A stretch of DNA of 64,000 bases, from contig NW_022985194.1 in NCBI RefSeq assembly GCF_010093535.1, positions 563,638 to 627,637 of the forward strand, given 5' to 3'. The translations under genes and the position numbers were made by a program. This DNA is from Lindgomyces ingoldianus. Its lineage: Eukaryota > Ascomycota > Dothideomycetes > Pleosporales > Lindgomycetaceae. The notes under the pieces were generated by a model. It did not search any database. It had not been told where the DNA came from and saw only the letters and a program-made list of their open reading frames with translations. This document shows positions 12,344 through 24,974 of the stretch, one piece after another. How positions within the stretch are numbered: the stretch's first letter is position 1; every line of letters starts with the position of its first letter.

Positions 12344-14283
12344 TCATCTTTCCGACCCCCGCCACTCCTTGATATGTCCACCATGCGACGTCTGTTCTTC
12401 CAATTCACAGACCCCTCCAGCCTGTAGTTCACTGATCTCTCCATGTGGTGGTTGCACAGGCGGTTTCGACTGTCGATAAGGCTGATAGCTTTGGCTTACA
12501 ACGGGCCAAGGTCCTTGTGGTGCCCGACATAGCGCCGTTATGATACATTGGCTGCCCCGATGCCTGAGTTATCTGTGACTGTGGCCGTTGATGGTACCGC
12601 TTGGCAGCGAGCCACCAACAACCGAGTAAGATGCCTAGAGCAACTGCGCCGCCGATGGCAATGCCGACAATGGCACCTGTGGAGAGACGATGGTGATGAG
12701 GTGAGGATGAATTGGTCGGTTTGGCGCTACTAGTTGGTTGACATGACTGGGTACACGAGATCGAACGAGTAGCTGTCCTGTTCTAGAACTTTGGCTTTTG
12801 TGCTAAGAGAGCTGCGAGGCCAGTCCCTGTGTTGTTTCCCGTATCGTATCCATTTTTCGGAGTGAGCAGTGTAGCACCACCATTCTTGTCACCTCCAACA
12901 AGCCGGTATACATCAATAGGTACAACATTCGTGCTAACGTTTGGATTGTAGAGAGCCCAGTATCTGTCTTCGGGAGGTTCGCCAGTGTTGTTCACACCGC
13001 CGGTCCAGATGTTATGCTGAGCCCATATATCTTGGGCGAGATCACACATATCAGAGCCAGGGTAAGTACCGCCAATGACCATCATCTGAGAGCGGGACAT
13101 TACCATATTGCAGGAGGCGGAATAGTGGCCGTAGTCGTAGGTGGCATTGCCTTGATGACCGGGGAATATTTTGACCCATTGGAATGTAGGCAAAGTCAGA
13201 AGGTAGACGTCGTTGAACGCGGTCATGTTTGAGTTGGGTGAAAGACTCAGACCTCCCCATAGGTAGCTTTCTATTTCAGCCTCAAGAGTGCAAATATATG
13301 CTAGGACTTGGCTTACATATTGTAGCTTGATCTATCCGGTGCCCATGCGATATCCATGCAAAACCGGGCCCGGTCCCCAGGTATGACTCCTGTTGCAGTC
13401 TGAGTGTACCAAGCATTCGTCTGAGGGTCATATACGAGTATCTTGTCCATCGGTTGAGCAGATTTCGTCCCGTTATCGCCGGCTGGGATCCACGACATTC
13501 CGCCTTCTGCTCTTCCGAGCCCGTCCGGCGAGTTCACCGCGGTGAGTTTGTTCGCATCGTAGTCGTATCTGTACATGTTCGAGCTCATCACGGGAGCTTG
13601 CGTCCATCCGCGCATGGAAATATTGCTAATCCAACCTCCGTAGTAGTATCCTTGACCAAGCTCGGAAATGCTCACACCAGCACCATACGAAGAAATGTTT
13701 GGCGCAATCGGCGTCGTAGGTGGACCTAGATCGGACCATGAGTTGTACAGGGTGTCGTAGCTGAAAAGGTGATAGGTCTGCGCCAGCCCTTGCGTGACTT
13801 CACCACCATAGACGACGAATTTCTTGTTGACGTCATCGCCCCAGAGGGTCCCACCTGCAACTGTTGGAACGACTCGTGGGTCTTTGCTCAAGCTGATGTT
13901 GAGCTGTGGCCATCCTGCGTCGGCCGTACCCGTGGTTAGGTTGTGGAGATCGTGGAAACCGAGCCACGTATCTGAGAATTCGCATTAATCGACTTTTGGT
14001 CATATCTCCACACGAATAGTCCTGGGTACTTACTAGGTACATTCAAATGATCTTAGGAGAACGAATCGAAGTTGACGTAGCCGCCATCGATGTACCGCTT
14101 GTCGTCGATGACAGTCGTTTGGTGAGCATACCTCCGGCAGAAGTTGCCCTTCGGATTTTGAATGGCACCGACCAAGTGACTTGCAAGGAATAGCAAAAGT
14201 ACTACTGTATTCTTTCTATTTCCTCGAGCGGCGGGGAAGTCGGCCGAGTTCGGCATTGACTGTACTGTCGCAAAGAACTCCAT
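12344..14283 (-). pseudogene. Kelch-repeat membrane protein pseudogene
   Basis: Minus-strand exons 14283-14034, 13971-13317 and 13266-12344, with introns of 62 (GTAAGT..CAG) and 50 (GTAAGC..AAG) bases, give about 609 codons. The N-terminus has a signal-anchor-like stretch (NTVVLLLFLASHLVGA). The middle has kelch-type blades (KKFVVYGGEV, MMVIGGTYPGS) with N-glycosylation sequons. After it comes a Ser/Thr/Pro stretch and a single membrane helix (GAIVGIAIGGAVALGILLG, about 12600-12655), then a Pro/Gln-rich tail. Three breaks are visible. TAA at 14053-14055 interrupts SFS*DHLNVP just before intron 1. TAG at 12783-12785 lies before the membrane helix. A frameshift lies near 12500-12545, after which the tail VVSQSYQPYRQSKPPVQPP runs in another frame to a stop at 12344. 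Both stops could be CAA or CAG mutated by C-to-T. Function unknown; family members are fungal surface proteins. Confidence 0.85.
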
Positions 14284-15950
14284 TGCCGCGGATTCCCTTT
14301 ACATGGATTCAACAGGGTATTTGGGCATGCATGTAGAACATCGATCGTTATGAGTTGGACCGCGGAATTGGATTGTAACAAAAGGCAATCTCGGATAGCA
14401 AGCAGTCAGAATATGAACCTCGCAGGGAAACTTGAGCCTTGTGTCTCATAGAACTACATCCTACTGCCACCTGCCCTGCGCATCCGCTGTCAATACAGGA
14501 TCCAGTGAGCCACCAGCCCGAAGGGCATCACACGAGCGAGTGGCACCGCAAGATTCCAAGACACAGAAGAAGCCTTCGCTTAACGTAGCCAGTGAATGCT
14601 AAGAGTACAACGCGAGCTGAAAGAGCTCAACGGTGTACTTGCTTTTGTATCACCTTGGACTTGAGCCAAGACTGTTGAAGTTACCTTTTCGCCATTTGAA
14701 GGCGTTCTCAAACTTGTAAGAACGCTTGTTGCAGAAGCCGTCGGTAAACACTTCCAGTTGGGGTGAAAACGTTTCCTTAACTGCAAGTCCTGGCGGAGAC
14801 GTGTGCGGTTTTCACATTGGTATTTCAAGCCACGACAAAGGAAGTAACCGGACTTTGGAAAAATCTGTTCGTAGAATAGCAACCGTATGCGATGGCGTGC
14901 TCTAAACTCGTAACGACAGTCTGTTGGGTTGAGCCATAGTATGAGCATGACTACATAGATGGATGCCTACATTTGGAACGCAAGAAGACGCAGCCGAAAG
15001 GAACAGCGCTTTCAGAGCGAGAACGCAGAGCTTTTGAAAGACTTGAGCCTCAAGAGAATGTATACCATAGTCATGAGTGATGTTCTTCAAGACTTAAGCG
15101 AGTACAATGTTCAAACGGTGCCGCTAATGGGACATCGCAAGCTGAAAATACGTATAATCTAGATGAGAGTGCAGTTGTGCGCCAGCATCTGACAGTCCTC
15201 AAAGGAATCTCCAATTCTTGCCCCCCGCTTCTCTATTCTTACCAGAATTATTAAACTTATCAAAATACTGCACCAGGGAAGGTCGCACGATCGCTCGTGC
15301 TTTACTAAGTAAATCAACCCGATAAGAATAACTTACCTATACAGTGCCTTACCTTAGTGCTTCATGGTCAATGCCTGCACATATTCGGCGCGAAGTTCAT
15401 CAGCTACCACAACCGGATGCGCATAACACGACGCCTTGCCTCTACTCGTTCGCTACCCCATTTCCGTCCTAGCAAAGTACTTCAAGGGCAATTGAATGCA
15501 TAGCTCATCATAATAAATACCATCAAAATACAGTCATGCATTCTCATTCAACGTGCATCCTGTCACAAAAGCTCCGCTCCCTCTTGATATGCCACATCCC
15601 CCCTAGAGCATATTACAAGATCGGAGAAAGTATCAGAAACGTCGAAACAGCCACTGAACAACTACAAAACACGGACAATCAGATATACCTTCATGTGAAT
15701 CCATATGTCATTTATACGTCAATGTTGTGAGATTCTAAAGGAAGCGCGCTAGGAAAAACTTCTAACAGCGGATCTCGGCACTCTGGGGCGGTGCGATGGT
15801 AGCTGTGCGTTGGACTGCATCTCGAAGTGTGTGGGCTCGCTGTGTCAAAGCTGGTTTCGACGCTAATTGTCGTGTGCGAAATTCTCTGGATTCTTGGCAA
15901 TGCTAAGTAACAACTTTCCCCTCATAAATCTCATAGAAATGCAGGTCACT
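14284..15950. other. Unique DNA without a recognisable gene
   Basis: Normal composition. Frames of 60-122 codons on both strands (14580-14948, 14902-15090, 14959-15162, 15536-15730, 15712-15900) overlap one another and show no domain or splice structure. It includes the probable promoter of the kelch pseudogene. Confidence 0.45.
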
Positions 15951-16627
15951 GCACATATCGCTCTATATAATCAACTATAACGCTTTCTACTGTAGGTGAA
16001 GCTTTTTAAATGTATAGATAGGGCCTATCCTACTAATTTAACAGAGTTTTAGATTATAGATCTAACTGTAGGCCTCTTATAGGCCCCCTAGGGGACGTGT
16101 TTTATAAAAGCGCGCATTCTTAATCTAGAAGCCTTGCTACTAGCCTCCTCCTACTTAAAGCACAGCTAGAAAACTGCTTATAGTTATTTTATTATGTATT
16201 ATCTTCTTATGCTTAGCGTCTTTATTCTAGAGGTTATTACTTGCTTACGCGCTAGCTATAGTACTGTCTATGCAATCTATTAAAACCTTATAAAGTATAG
16301 TACTATTACAGCTTTGCAGGTGCAGCAGTTAGGGCGTCCTCTAAGACTTACTCTAGCTAATAGAGAGGCTTTGTTTAATAAGCTTATTACACAAAGCTAA
16401 ATGTACTAAGATAAGATAAAGTAGTAGTTATTTATAAAGTATAAAGTGCTTATTAATTAATTAAATATTTTTAAGATGTTAAAAAAAAAGCTAGAATAAA
16501 AAAGTAATTAAACTACTATTAGTTAAATATAGTAAGAATCTTTATAATAACTATTACTATATTATAATAAACTATACTGCAGATTAATTAGTCTTTATTA
16601 ATAAGTTAAATTTTAATAAAATAATAG

Positions 16628-17110
16628 GCTAAAGGCGCTGCGCATATAGCCTAATTAGTAACAATAATTAATACGCTAGGGATAAGGACTGCAGGCGCGC
16701 ATAGTTAGTTCTACTAGCGTACACCCTCCTTTATAGATACCTTAATTATATAGTGTTTTAGTAGGGATACTTTAATACTAAGCTTTTTATTAATTAGATA
16801 AAGAACTAGCTTTTATTAACTATTAATAATTAGTTTAAAAGGCGTGTAATGTGTGTTATTTTAGATAACTACTTTGCTTACTATAATAAGAGGATACTAG
16901 ACACTATCTAAAAAGAAGGGCATATAGTATAGTTTCTACTACTACACTTACCTAACTATAATTTAATTAAGCTAACTTTCTTAGTGCTAAAAGCTTAAGT
17001 ATAATATTACTACTACTATTACTAATATAAGTTTAATGTATTTAGAGACTTCCTAAGATTTGCTGTTAGTAAAAGTTACTATAATTAATTTACTACTAAG
17101 CACTTTTAGC
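16628..17110 (+). pseudogene. IS630/Tc1-type DDE transposase relic
   Basis: One plus-strand frame at about 16858-16998 reads ILDNYFAYYNKRILDTI, a stop, then HLPNYNLIKLTFLVLKA. This is a mutated version of the second and third catalytic blocks of IS630/Tc1/mariner transposases, where D-N-x-S-x-H and L-P-P-Y-S-P-x-x-N-P-I-E are expected. Glu has become Lys, and Pro and Ser codons are altered by C-to-T. Downstream sequence continues into a FRDFLRFAVSKS segment, also family-like. TIRs were not found, so the element's limits are unknown. Confidence 0.7.
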
Positions 17111-18574
17111 ACACTAGTAGAGAAGGACTATACATTAAGAATAAAGTATTTAATAGAGCAAACATGTAAATAAAAGCGTATAAGAGAGGTAAGGTTAATA
17201 AGTAGTAGCCACAGTAGCAGTCTAATTTTATAGTACTATTATACACTAAAACTACAATAACAAGCTGCTCTATTATTACATACTATCTACTATATAAATT
17301 TAGGATCTATTATTTAAACTAACTAATGTTACTTTTTAGAAATCTTTTTTTACTAATCTACAGATTAACAAGAGCTTCTGCTGCTAGTGTAGCCTTTTTT
17401 TAATAGTGCTCTAGTTTAAACTTACCTAAATAGTGTCTAAAACTACACATAATCTTATTAGGCAGATAATAATCTACTATTACTAGTTTATATAGTTTAG
17501 ACACTAAATCTTCTATGCCTTTAAGGTTATCTAAAGTTTAGAAGTTTATAGTTATAATTTTTTATATATATTTAAACTAAAGCCTCTAAGCTTTAGTTTT
17601 CTGCTGCTTAATTATCTAATTAAAGAACTTCTTTACTAGATTATATTTATCTTATAGAGCTTAATTTTTTAGTAGGCAATTAATTAACAGCAGCGTTTGC
17701 ATAAAAGGCGCTAGGCAGAGGATTGTACAGTAGGGGCAGAGGCAGGTTAACAAGAGGAGCTGCTAGAGCTGCTAGAGCTGCAGTAACTGCAGTAATTAGT
17801 AAAGCAAGAGGCAGATAGCTAGAGACCTAGTCATAGTTAGAATTTAGGTATAGATCAGGCTAGCGCTAATTAGCTGCTAGCTTTTTATTAAACTTTAGTT
17901 TCTTAAGCTTTTTATAATAACACTACTTTTTTTTTCTTATTAAAGCGCTGCTTTTTATTTTTAATTTTTTTTTACATGTGCTTAAGTTTATTTTTTATTA
18001 TTATATTTTAATACATTTTTTATGCCTTTTTTATATAATTAGCTATAGAGTTTACCTGCGCGCTATAGCGCTAGGCTAGTGTCTAATAACTAGGCGTTAG
18101 GCCCTTTTAATTAATTACACCTTTACTATATAAGTAGTTCTTTTATTACTCTAGAAGCACTGTAACTAAAACACTAGTGTTACTCTTTTTTAAAGTAAAG
18201 GCCTAAATATTAAAGTTAGTTTACTTAACTTTAAAGTAAAAGCTAGGCTATTTTACTGCATTATAATAGTAGAAGTTACTAACATTTAGGTAGCTAGAAT
18301 TCTAGCACCTCTAGGTTTAAATAAACGTGTTTATAAACTTGCTACACATTTAATAACTTTAAAGTTATTAAATTAAATTTATATTACATAGTATTATACT
18401 ACATAACTTTTAGCTATTATCTATAGAAGCAGCTAGTGCTAGAGAACTATTAAAAGTAGTAGTAACCTTAACTATTATATTAGAAGTTTTAGCCTTCTTT
18501 TTTATCTACTATAGCTGCCTAAGCTTAGTAAGGGCCTTATATTTAGTTCTTACTTTAAAAGTAAGCTAGACTAT

Positions 18575-18872
18575 GTTTTTTACACCCCTGCTCTACTAAT
18601 AGGATTGCATTATTCTAGAGCACTGCGTGTTTAATTCCTACGCTTAGCAAAGAGCATTTAGGCAGTGCGCCTATTACAAAGGCTACCTTGTATTTAGATC
18701 TGTCTCTAAGTTCTGTTGCTTAGGCTAGGGAGGGTGTGTTAAGGTTGTTTCACTATGTTTTACCTCTCTTGTTCCACAGTTTAAGCTGGGGGGTGTGTCG
18801 CGTACAGCTATCCGTCTATATATATCTTTCTGCTGTGCTAGCTAGGAGGTTAACCTTTTAGCAAATGCAACA
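18575..18872 (+). repeat. Dispersed repeat R, copy 2
   Basis: First unit of a direct tandem pair with a 344-bp period. Relatively GC-rich for this block. It ends AGGTTAACCTTTTAGCAA plus a few bases and ...AACA. Confidence 0.75.
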
Positions 18873-18918
18873 GTTATAAGCCTAGTTCACAGCGTAGTGT
18901 AGATAGTTAGCGCTTAAA

Positions 18919-19216
18919 AATTTACGCACCCCTGCTCCACTAATAGAATCGCATTATCCTAGAGCACTGCGTGTTTAATTCCCACGCTTAGCAAAGAGCA
19001 TTTAGGCAGTGCACCTATTACAGAGGCTACCTTGTATTTAGATCTGTCTCTAAGTTCTGTTGCTTAGGCTAGGGAGGGTGTGTTAAGGTTGTTTCACCAT
19101 GTTTCACCTCTCTTGTTCCACAGTTTAAGCTGGGGGGTGTGTCGCGTACAGCTATCCGTCTATATATATCCTTCTGCTGTGCTAGCTGGGAGGTTAACCT
19201 TTTAGCAAACGCAACA
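18919..19216 (+). repeat. Dispersed repeat R, copy 3
   Basis: Second unit of the tandem pair, nearly identical to copy 2; differences are mostly C/T and G/A transitions. The 18873-18918 spacer also matches copy 1, so the true unit is longer than the part shared by both tandem copies. Confidence 0.75.
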
Positions 19217-19877
19217 GAAAATAATAAAGCTAAATTTTAAAAGTTTAAAATAGCTTTTAGTAAATAATTTTTAGCTAAAAAGCTATAGCTAGAGCAGCTA
19301 CGCGTTTAATTACTAGTGCTACCTGTTAACTATTAGCTAGAGCCCTTGCTGCAGCAGCCTCTAAAGCACCTTCTAGAGGTTAAAAAGCTAGAAGATTAAA
19401 TAAGTAAATAAGAAAAAAATAGTATCTTTATATATAAGTAGCATACTACTACTTTAATAGCTACTATTAAGATACTATTATTACTACTATTAGTAGTAAT
19501 TATCTCTACTTTTTAAAAGCCTAATTATAAGAAAGATATAAAGTATATTTTATATGTAAATAGAAACCAAGTAGTTAATAATAGTAATAACTACTAGTAG
19601 CTAGTGTTCTTTATGTTCTTTATAAAAATAAAGTAAACTTAGTGCTTACTAATGTAGCTTTTATAATTAATAAGTAAAAAGTTACTTAGCTTACTTACTT
19701 AGTAAGCTATTAAGCTAAGCACTTTAAATTTACTTAGTAGCACATTACTTTAGCTAACTTTAGTTTGATAAAAAGCACTTACTTACTTAAAGTAGTTAAT
19801 TACTATGTTAAGCACTTTACTAAAAAAAATTAATAAAGTAAATTTTAAAGTAAAGCTTTATGTTAAAGTTAAAGCTG

Positions 19878-20002
19878 TTAAAGTTGTTTCACCTTTCTTG
19901 TTCTACTATTTAAGCTAGGGGGTGTGTCGCATACAGCTATCTGTCTATATATATCCTTCTGCTGCGCTAGCTAAGAGGTTAGCCTTTTAGCAAAACGTAA
20001 TA
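19878..20002 (+). repeat. Dispersed repeat R, partial copy 4
   Basis: Matches only the last 120-130 bases of the unit, from the GTTGTTTCACC region to its end. Confidence 0.65.
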
Positions 20003-20417
20003 AAAGCTTTATAAAGAGAATTTTTATATAAGTAAATAGATAATAAGCTATTATTAAATCTTAATATTACACTAATAATACTAAGCAACTATTATACCTA
20101 GCAGCTGCTACGTAAAGCTAGAGTAGTAAAGCAAGTAGAGAAGATATTTAAGGTAATAGACTACTACTTAGTAATTATGTGTACATAAAAGTGCTAGATA
20201 AAGCTTTGTAAAACCTATAAAAAGTAGTGCTATATCTACTTAAACTAATCTTACTATACTATTAAACTAGTTAACTTTAAAGTGTAAAGAAAGTTTATAG
20301 TTATAGAAGAGTCTTTTATTCTAGTACCTAGTTATAAGATTATTAGAGTGTTATATTAGAAAAGTAATAAGCTTTAAGTAAGCCTTTAAATATAAAAAAA
20401 TAAATAAAAGACTAAGC

Positions 20418-20515
20418 TTATTATTATTAAATAAGGTATTATTATTAAATAAGGTATTATTATTAAATAAGGTATTATTATTAAATAAGGTATTATTATT
20501 AAATAAGGTATTATT
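20418..20515 (+). repeat. 18-bp tandem repeat, about 5 units
   Basis: Five head-to-tail units of TTATTATTAAATAAGGTA, nearly perfect. A second short array, TTTAATAGCTTTACT three times, follows at about 20606-20655. Simple tandem repeats with no spacers, so not a CRISPR array. Confidence 0.9.
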
Positions 20516-21369
20516 TAAGAAGCTAGTAAAGTAAATAAGCTAGCAGCAGTTACTTAACTAAATAGTAATAATAAGTAATAAAAAAGCTACTTAAGTAAAG
20601 TAATAAAAGTTTTAATAGCTTTACTTTTAATAGCTTTACTTTTAATAGCTTTAAGCATAGGCTAGTACAAGTATCTTTTTTATAAAAGCTACTCTACTCT
20701 CTTACTACTAGTAGCTATATACTTTACTAGTTAATACCTTAATAGCGCTTTAATCTTCAAGTTATTATTTAAGTTCTATAATAAAAAGTAGTAAAAAGAA
20801 TACATAAAAAATAGTAAAAAACTTTTTTAAGTAGTTAAGTAATAGCTAAAAAATTAAAAAAATTAATTACTTTTATATATAAAACATATTAACTAAGAAG
20901 CTACAAACTATAAAAAATCTTTATAAAATAAGTAAAGTTAAAAGTAACCTATATACTATTACTATTACCTAGTTTAGGCTTAAAAATAAGTTTATTTTCT
21001 ATCTCTATAAAAATCTTTATTAGCTTAAGCTAATATGTTATATAGCTAGCAGCCTGCTTAAGATAGATAGTAGTAAGGTAGAACTAGTAGTAAAAATAAT
21101 GTAGTTAAATAATTTATTTAAATTTAAACTCTTTTACTATTTTAAGCTTTTTTAGCTCTTTTCTAACACACTCTAGCGCCTTCTACTTAATATATAGCCT
21201 TTCTACTATGTACTTAAAGTGCTTTTAAGTAAAATAGTTACATTTACTTTTTTAAATAGCTACTTTTAAAAGGGCACGAAAGTTATAACTAAAACACTTT
21301 TAAATATATAAATAGTTCTTTTTAATCTATGCTTTAAGCACTGTAAAGGTAAGCTCTATTAAATTATAG

Positions 21370-22466
21370 TTAAGTAATTAACGTACACTACAAGCAAGTT
21401 GCTTACACACCTATGTTACTTACTTTTGCTAAAACTCTACTAAACTACTTTTTTTACACTAATACATTCCTAACAACACTACTTAAACATACTAAAAAAA
21501 TTAGATGTAGCTTTTACTTTAAGCCTTTAAATAAAATGTAACGCTTTTAAAGTAACATGCTATAGCTATGTATAAAGTTTTTTTTTAAAAAAAATAATAA
21601 ACAACTAACACGCTAAATAACTTTTATAAGCTAATTATATAGCTAACTTATAAAAGCTAAGTAATAATAAAAAGTAAACAATTATTAAGTATATACTTAA
21701 GCTATATACATAAGAATTTTCCTCTTAGCTAGTAGCTATAGCTAATATAGCTAATTTTTTACATAATAAGCATAATCTAGGCTATGCTAGCATAGAATAG
21801 TCTAGTATGTTTATAAAGTGTTATTTAAAGCTTAAAGGAATGTTTTAAGTATAAATATAGTTAGTAAATGTCTAGCTTATAATAAAGCCTATTTTATTAA
21901 AGTTATATGTGTTATTATTTAAAATGCTATACTTAGCTTTAAATTACTTTAAAATTCTTATAAAAAGCTTTTTTATAGTTATAGTTATACTTAAACTTTA
22001 CTTTAAAATTTAGATAATATTTTATAAACATACTAAGCTAGTTTATGCTAATATAGCCTAGATTATACTTAGTGTGTAAAATATTAACTATATTAGCTAT
22101 AGCTACAAGCTAAAAGAAAAATCTTTACACATATAGCTTAAGTATATGCTTAATAATTACTTAATTTTTATTATTACTTAGCTTTTATAAGTTAGCTATA
22201 AAACTAGCTTGTAAAAGTTATTTAGTGTGTTAGTTATTTATTATCCTTTAAAACACTTTATATATAGCTATTATATATTGCTTTAAAAGTGTTATGTTTT
22301 TTTTAAAAGCTTAAAGTGTAAGCTGTATTTAATGCTTTTTTAGTATATTTAAGTAGTAGTGTTAAGAATGCATTAGTATAGAAAAAGTAGTTTAGTAGGG
22401 TCTTAGTAAAAGTAAGTAACTTAGGTATGTAAGCAACTTGCCTACAGTACACGTTATTATTTAACT
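21370..22466. mobile_element. Foldback element: two long inverted arms
   Basis: The left half from about 21379 is matched by the reverse complement of the right half ending about 22456, almost to the centre near 21930, so each arm is about 500 bp. The outermost parts carry a doubled motif around GTTGCTTAC, followed by CTTTTGCTAA. Related arms occur at 34145-35960 and 36117-37455. No open frame survives. It is probably a non-autonomous DNA element of foldback or long-TIR type; no target duplication was identified. Confidence 0.7.
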
Positions 22467-22754
22467 CTTAGCGCTGCATTAGCTACATGTATATTATTTA
22501 ATTTAGGTAAGAATATAATAGTATTAGTAGACTATAGTTTTAGAGCTGCTTAAGCTATACTAGTAACTATTACATTTAATTCTAACTTAATCTAGTTCTA
22601 ACAGTTTCTAGTATGCTTAATATTACATACAATAGTAATATTTAAAGTGGTTTTACTTCAACAAGTAGTGTAACTTTTATGTATAGCCTTTACCTTATAT
22701 AATTATATATATTCCTGCTGTTACTACTACCTTTTACTAGTTTTAATAAATACA

Positions 22755-22759
22755 TAACG
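22755..22759. repeat. Target duplication TAACG, left of Copia element
   Basis: The same 5 bases recur at 29716-29720, directly after the far LTR. Confidence 0.85.
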
Positions 22760-23039
22760 TGTCTGTACGCAGCAGCAGCGTCGCGGCCTGGATACGAGCG
22801 ATCGCGCACGAGCAGGATCACGTATCTATGTCACATAATGCTTGTGCGCGAACCTCTGTGCGCAAACATCTAGATATCCCCCTTTTCCTCTGTATAGAAG
22901 AAAGACAAAAGTAATAAAACTAGAAACATGTTACCCTTACTTTACCTACTTTGTACACTATGCACACTGTACACTACTTTTACTCTTGCTACTTAAGTGC
23001 TTATACTATAAGCAGCTAGCTGTTAGAGCTTATTTAACA
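22760..23039 (+). repeat. 5' LTR of the Copia element (280 bp)
   Basis: TG...CA-type LTR that is still fairly GC-rich in its first 100 bases. An open frame of 70 codons at 22842-23054 is an LTR by-product and not a gene. The following primer-binding site is obscured by RIP. Confidence 0.88.
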
Positions 23040-23079
23040 CTAATTAGTAGTTAATTTAATTAACTATAAATTAGTAAAA

Positions 23080-23612
23080 GTAATAATAAAGTACTTACAC
23101 TTTATAAAGTACTTTATTTTATTACTTATTCTTTAAAAAGAGTAATAATAGAGCACCTACACTTTATAACGTACTTTATTTAGTTACTTATCTTTTAAAA
23201 TAGCAGATTAATTCTTTATATTATATAGTAAGCCCTACTACTATATAAAGTAAAAAAGAGATAGTGTAAGATGCACACTAAAACTATTAAAGCTGCATAA
23301 CCTAGTAGCTAGATAATAATAGTAGTACCTATGTAATCTACTGCATAAGTAATTAACTTTACACTTTATAAGGCACTTTATTTTATTACTTATTTTTTAA
23401 GAAGAGTAATAATAAAGCACTTATACTTTATAAAGTACTTTATTTAGTTACTTATTTCTTAGAATAGCAGATTAATTTTTTACATTATATAGTAAGCTCT
23501 ACTACTATATAAAGTAAAAAGAAGATAGTGTAAGGTGTACACTAAAGCTATTAAAGCTGCATAACCTAGCAGCTAGATAATAGCAGTACCTATGTAATTT
23601 ACTAAAAAAGTA
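23080..23612 (+). repeat. Direct duplication in the Copia leader
   Basis: A segment of about 265 bases (23080-23349) is repeated right after itself (23353-23612) with scattered C/T and G/A differences. It lies between the 5' LTR and the coding region, so it belongs to the untranslated leader or early gag. Confidence 0.75.
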
Positions 23613-24974
23613 ATTAACTATACTATTATAATAAAATCCTACTAGCAACTAATAACTTTATATAATAATAAAAAAAATAAAAAATAATTTCTATTATATA
23701 AATAACTTATAAAGAATATAAAGATATTAAAGGCAACACTATAAAATAAAACTAGCCTAGAGTACTAAAATAATAAAATTAATATATTAAAGGCTTTAAT
23801 AAGCTTATAGACTTAATTATATATAAATTATATAATTACTAATTTATATATAACAACTTAAAAAGGCACTACTTTTTTAAGTTTATATATAAAATTTTTT
23901 AAAAAATAAATACTATAAAACTTTTTAGCACTTAGCTACATGTTTAAAAAAAAGCTTATATAAGTGCTAAAAAACAAAAGAATTACACTATAGCTAAGCA
24001 CTAAAGGTACCTAAGCCTAGAAGCTGTATAATATAGTATAAAAAAAAGTAATTACACTAGAAAAGCTTTATATATAACTCTTATTACTATATAAGGCTTT
24101 ACATAGAAGCAGACTAAACATAATGCTACTATTAACACTAAATATACTAGCATTACCTGCTTTTATACCTTAGCTAGCACTACACTAATTACTGTACAAA
24201 CAATACATGCCACCCTACTTAACACCTGCTCTACACCCTTAATTGTACACACTACTACCTGCAGTAGTGTATGCACTACTAATACTACCTGCATAATCTA
24301 TACTATATTATAACCTGTATAAACTTCTACTTTAAAGGGAAACTACTAAAGAAAAACTTCTAGGAAATAAAATTATATAATTTTAAAAAGCATAAAAAAA
24401 TAATAACTACATAAGTTAACTATATAATATTTTTATAAATAACATAAAGATCTTTATTAATTTATATTAATAGCTAAATATTTAAAAAACTTAGTATATA
24501 GACATCTTTCTAAATATTTTAAAAGGTTAAGTAAATATGTACTATATATACAACATAAGCTCTAGATATAACTAGAAGCATTTATATAACACTTTAAGCA
24601 GTTACTTTAACACTAATGTAAACTATAGCTAGTACTATATAAACTAGATAATAATAGCTTTTACATAATGCTAATAAAAGAACTTTAATAAAAGTTTATA
24701 TAAAGTTTTTAAAGTAATAATTAACAAGCTTACACTTATATAAAAGGCACTAAAAATAAAATTTTAAAAAAATGTTCTACTGCACACTACTATTATATAA
24801 GCCTATTAAGAATAACTAGAACTAGAACATGCTATGTTTACTATTAAGCTTTTATGTAAAGCTTTATTTAGTAACTTATAGGCATTACTCTAAGTTACTA
24901 TAGACTAAAAAGTAAACTAATACCTTTAGAAACTGCCTAATGCATACTACATAGACTGCTAATATAACTCTGCA

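Larger units (their letters stand above)
15951..22754. mobile_element. RIP-destroyed transposon block
   Basis: Continuous TA-rich, stop-filled sequence. Recognisable parts are an IS630/Tc1-type transposase relic, a repeat with 344-bp period, an 18-bp tandem array and a foldback element, each listed separately. Remaining C and G sit mainly in CpG, CpC and CpT (for example the GCGC clusters at 16628-16720), while CpA is scarce. The stretches 17700-18570, 19220-20400 and 20520-21370 cannot be assigned to an element. Confidence 0.8.

Noticed and set aside
7996..14283. A biosynthetic gene cluster (esterase, reductase, kelch protein)
   Set aside because: No core synthase, regulator or transporter is present, the kelch gene is dead, and the genes are separated by intergenic DNA and a transposon relic.
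20418..20655. CRISPR-like array
   Set aside because: Units are directly adjacent without spacers and the sequence is eukaryotic; simple tandem repeats explain it.
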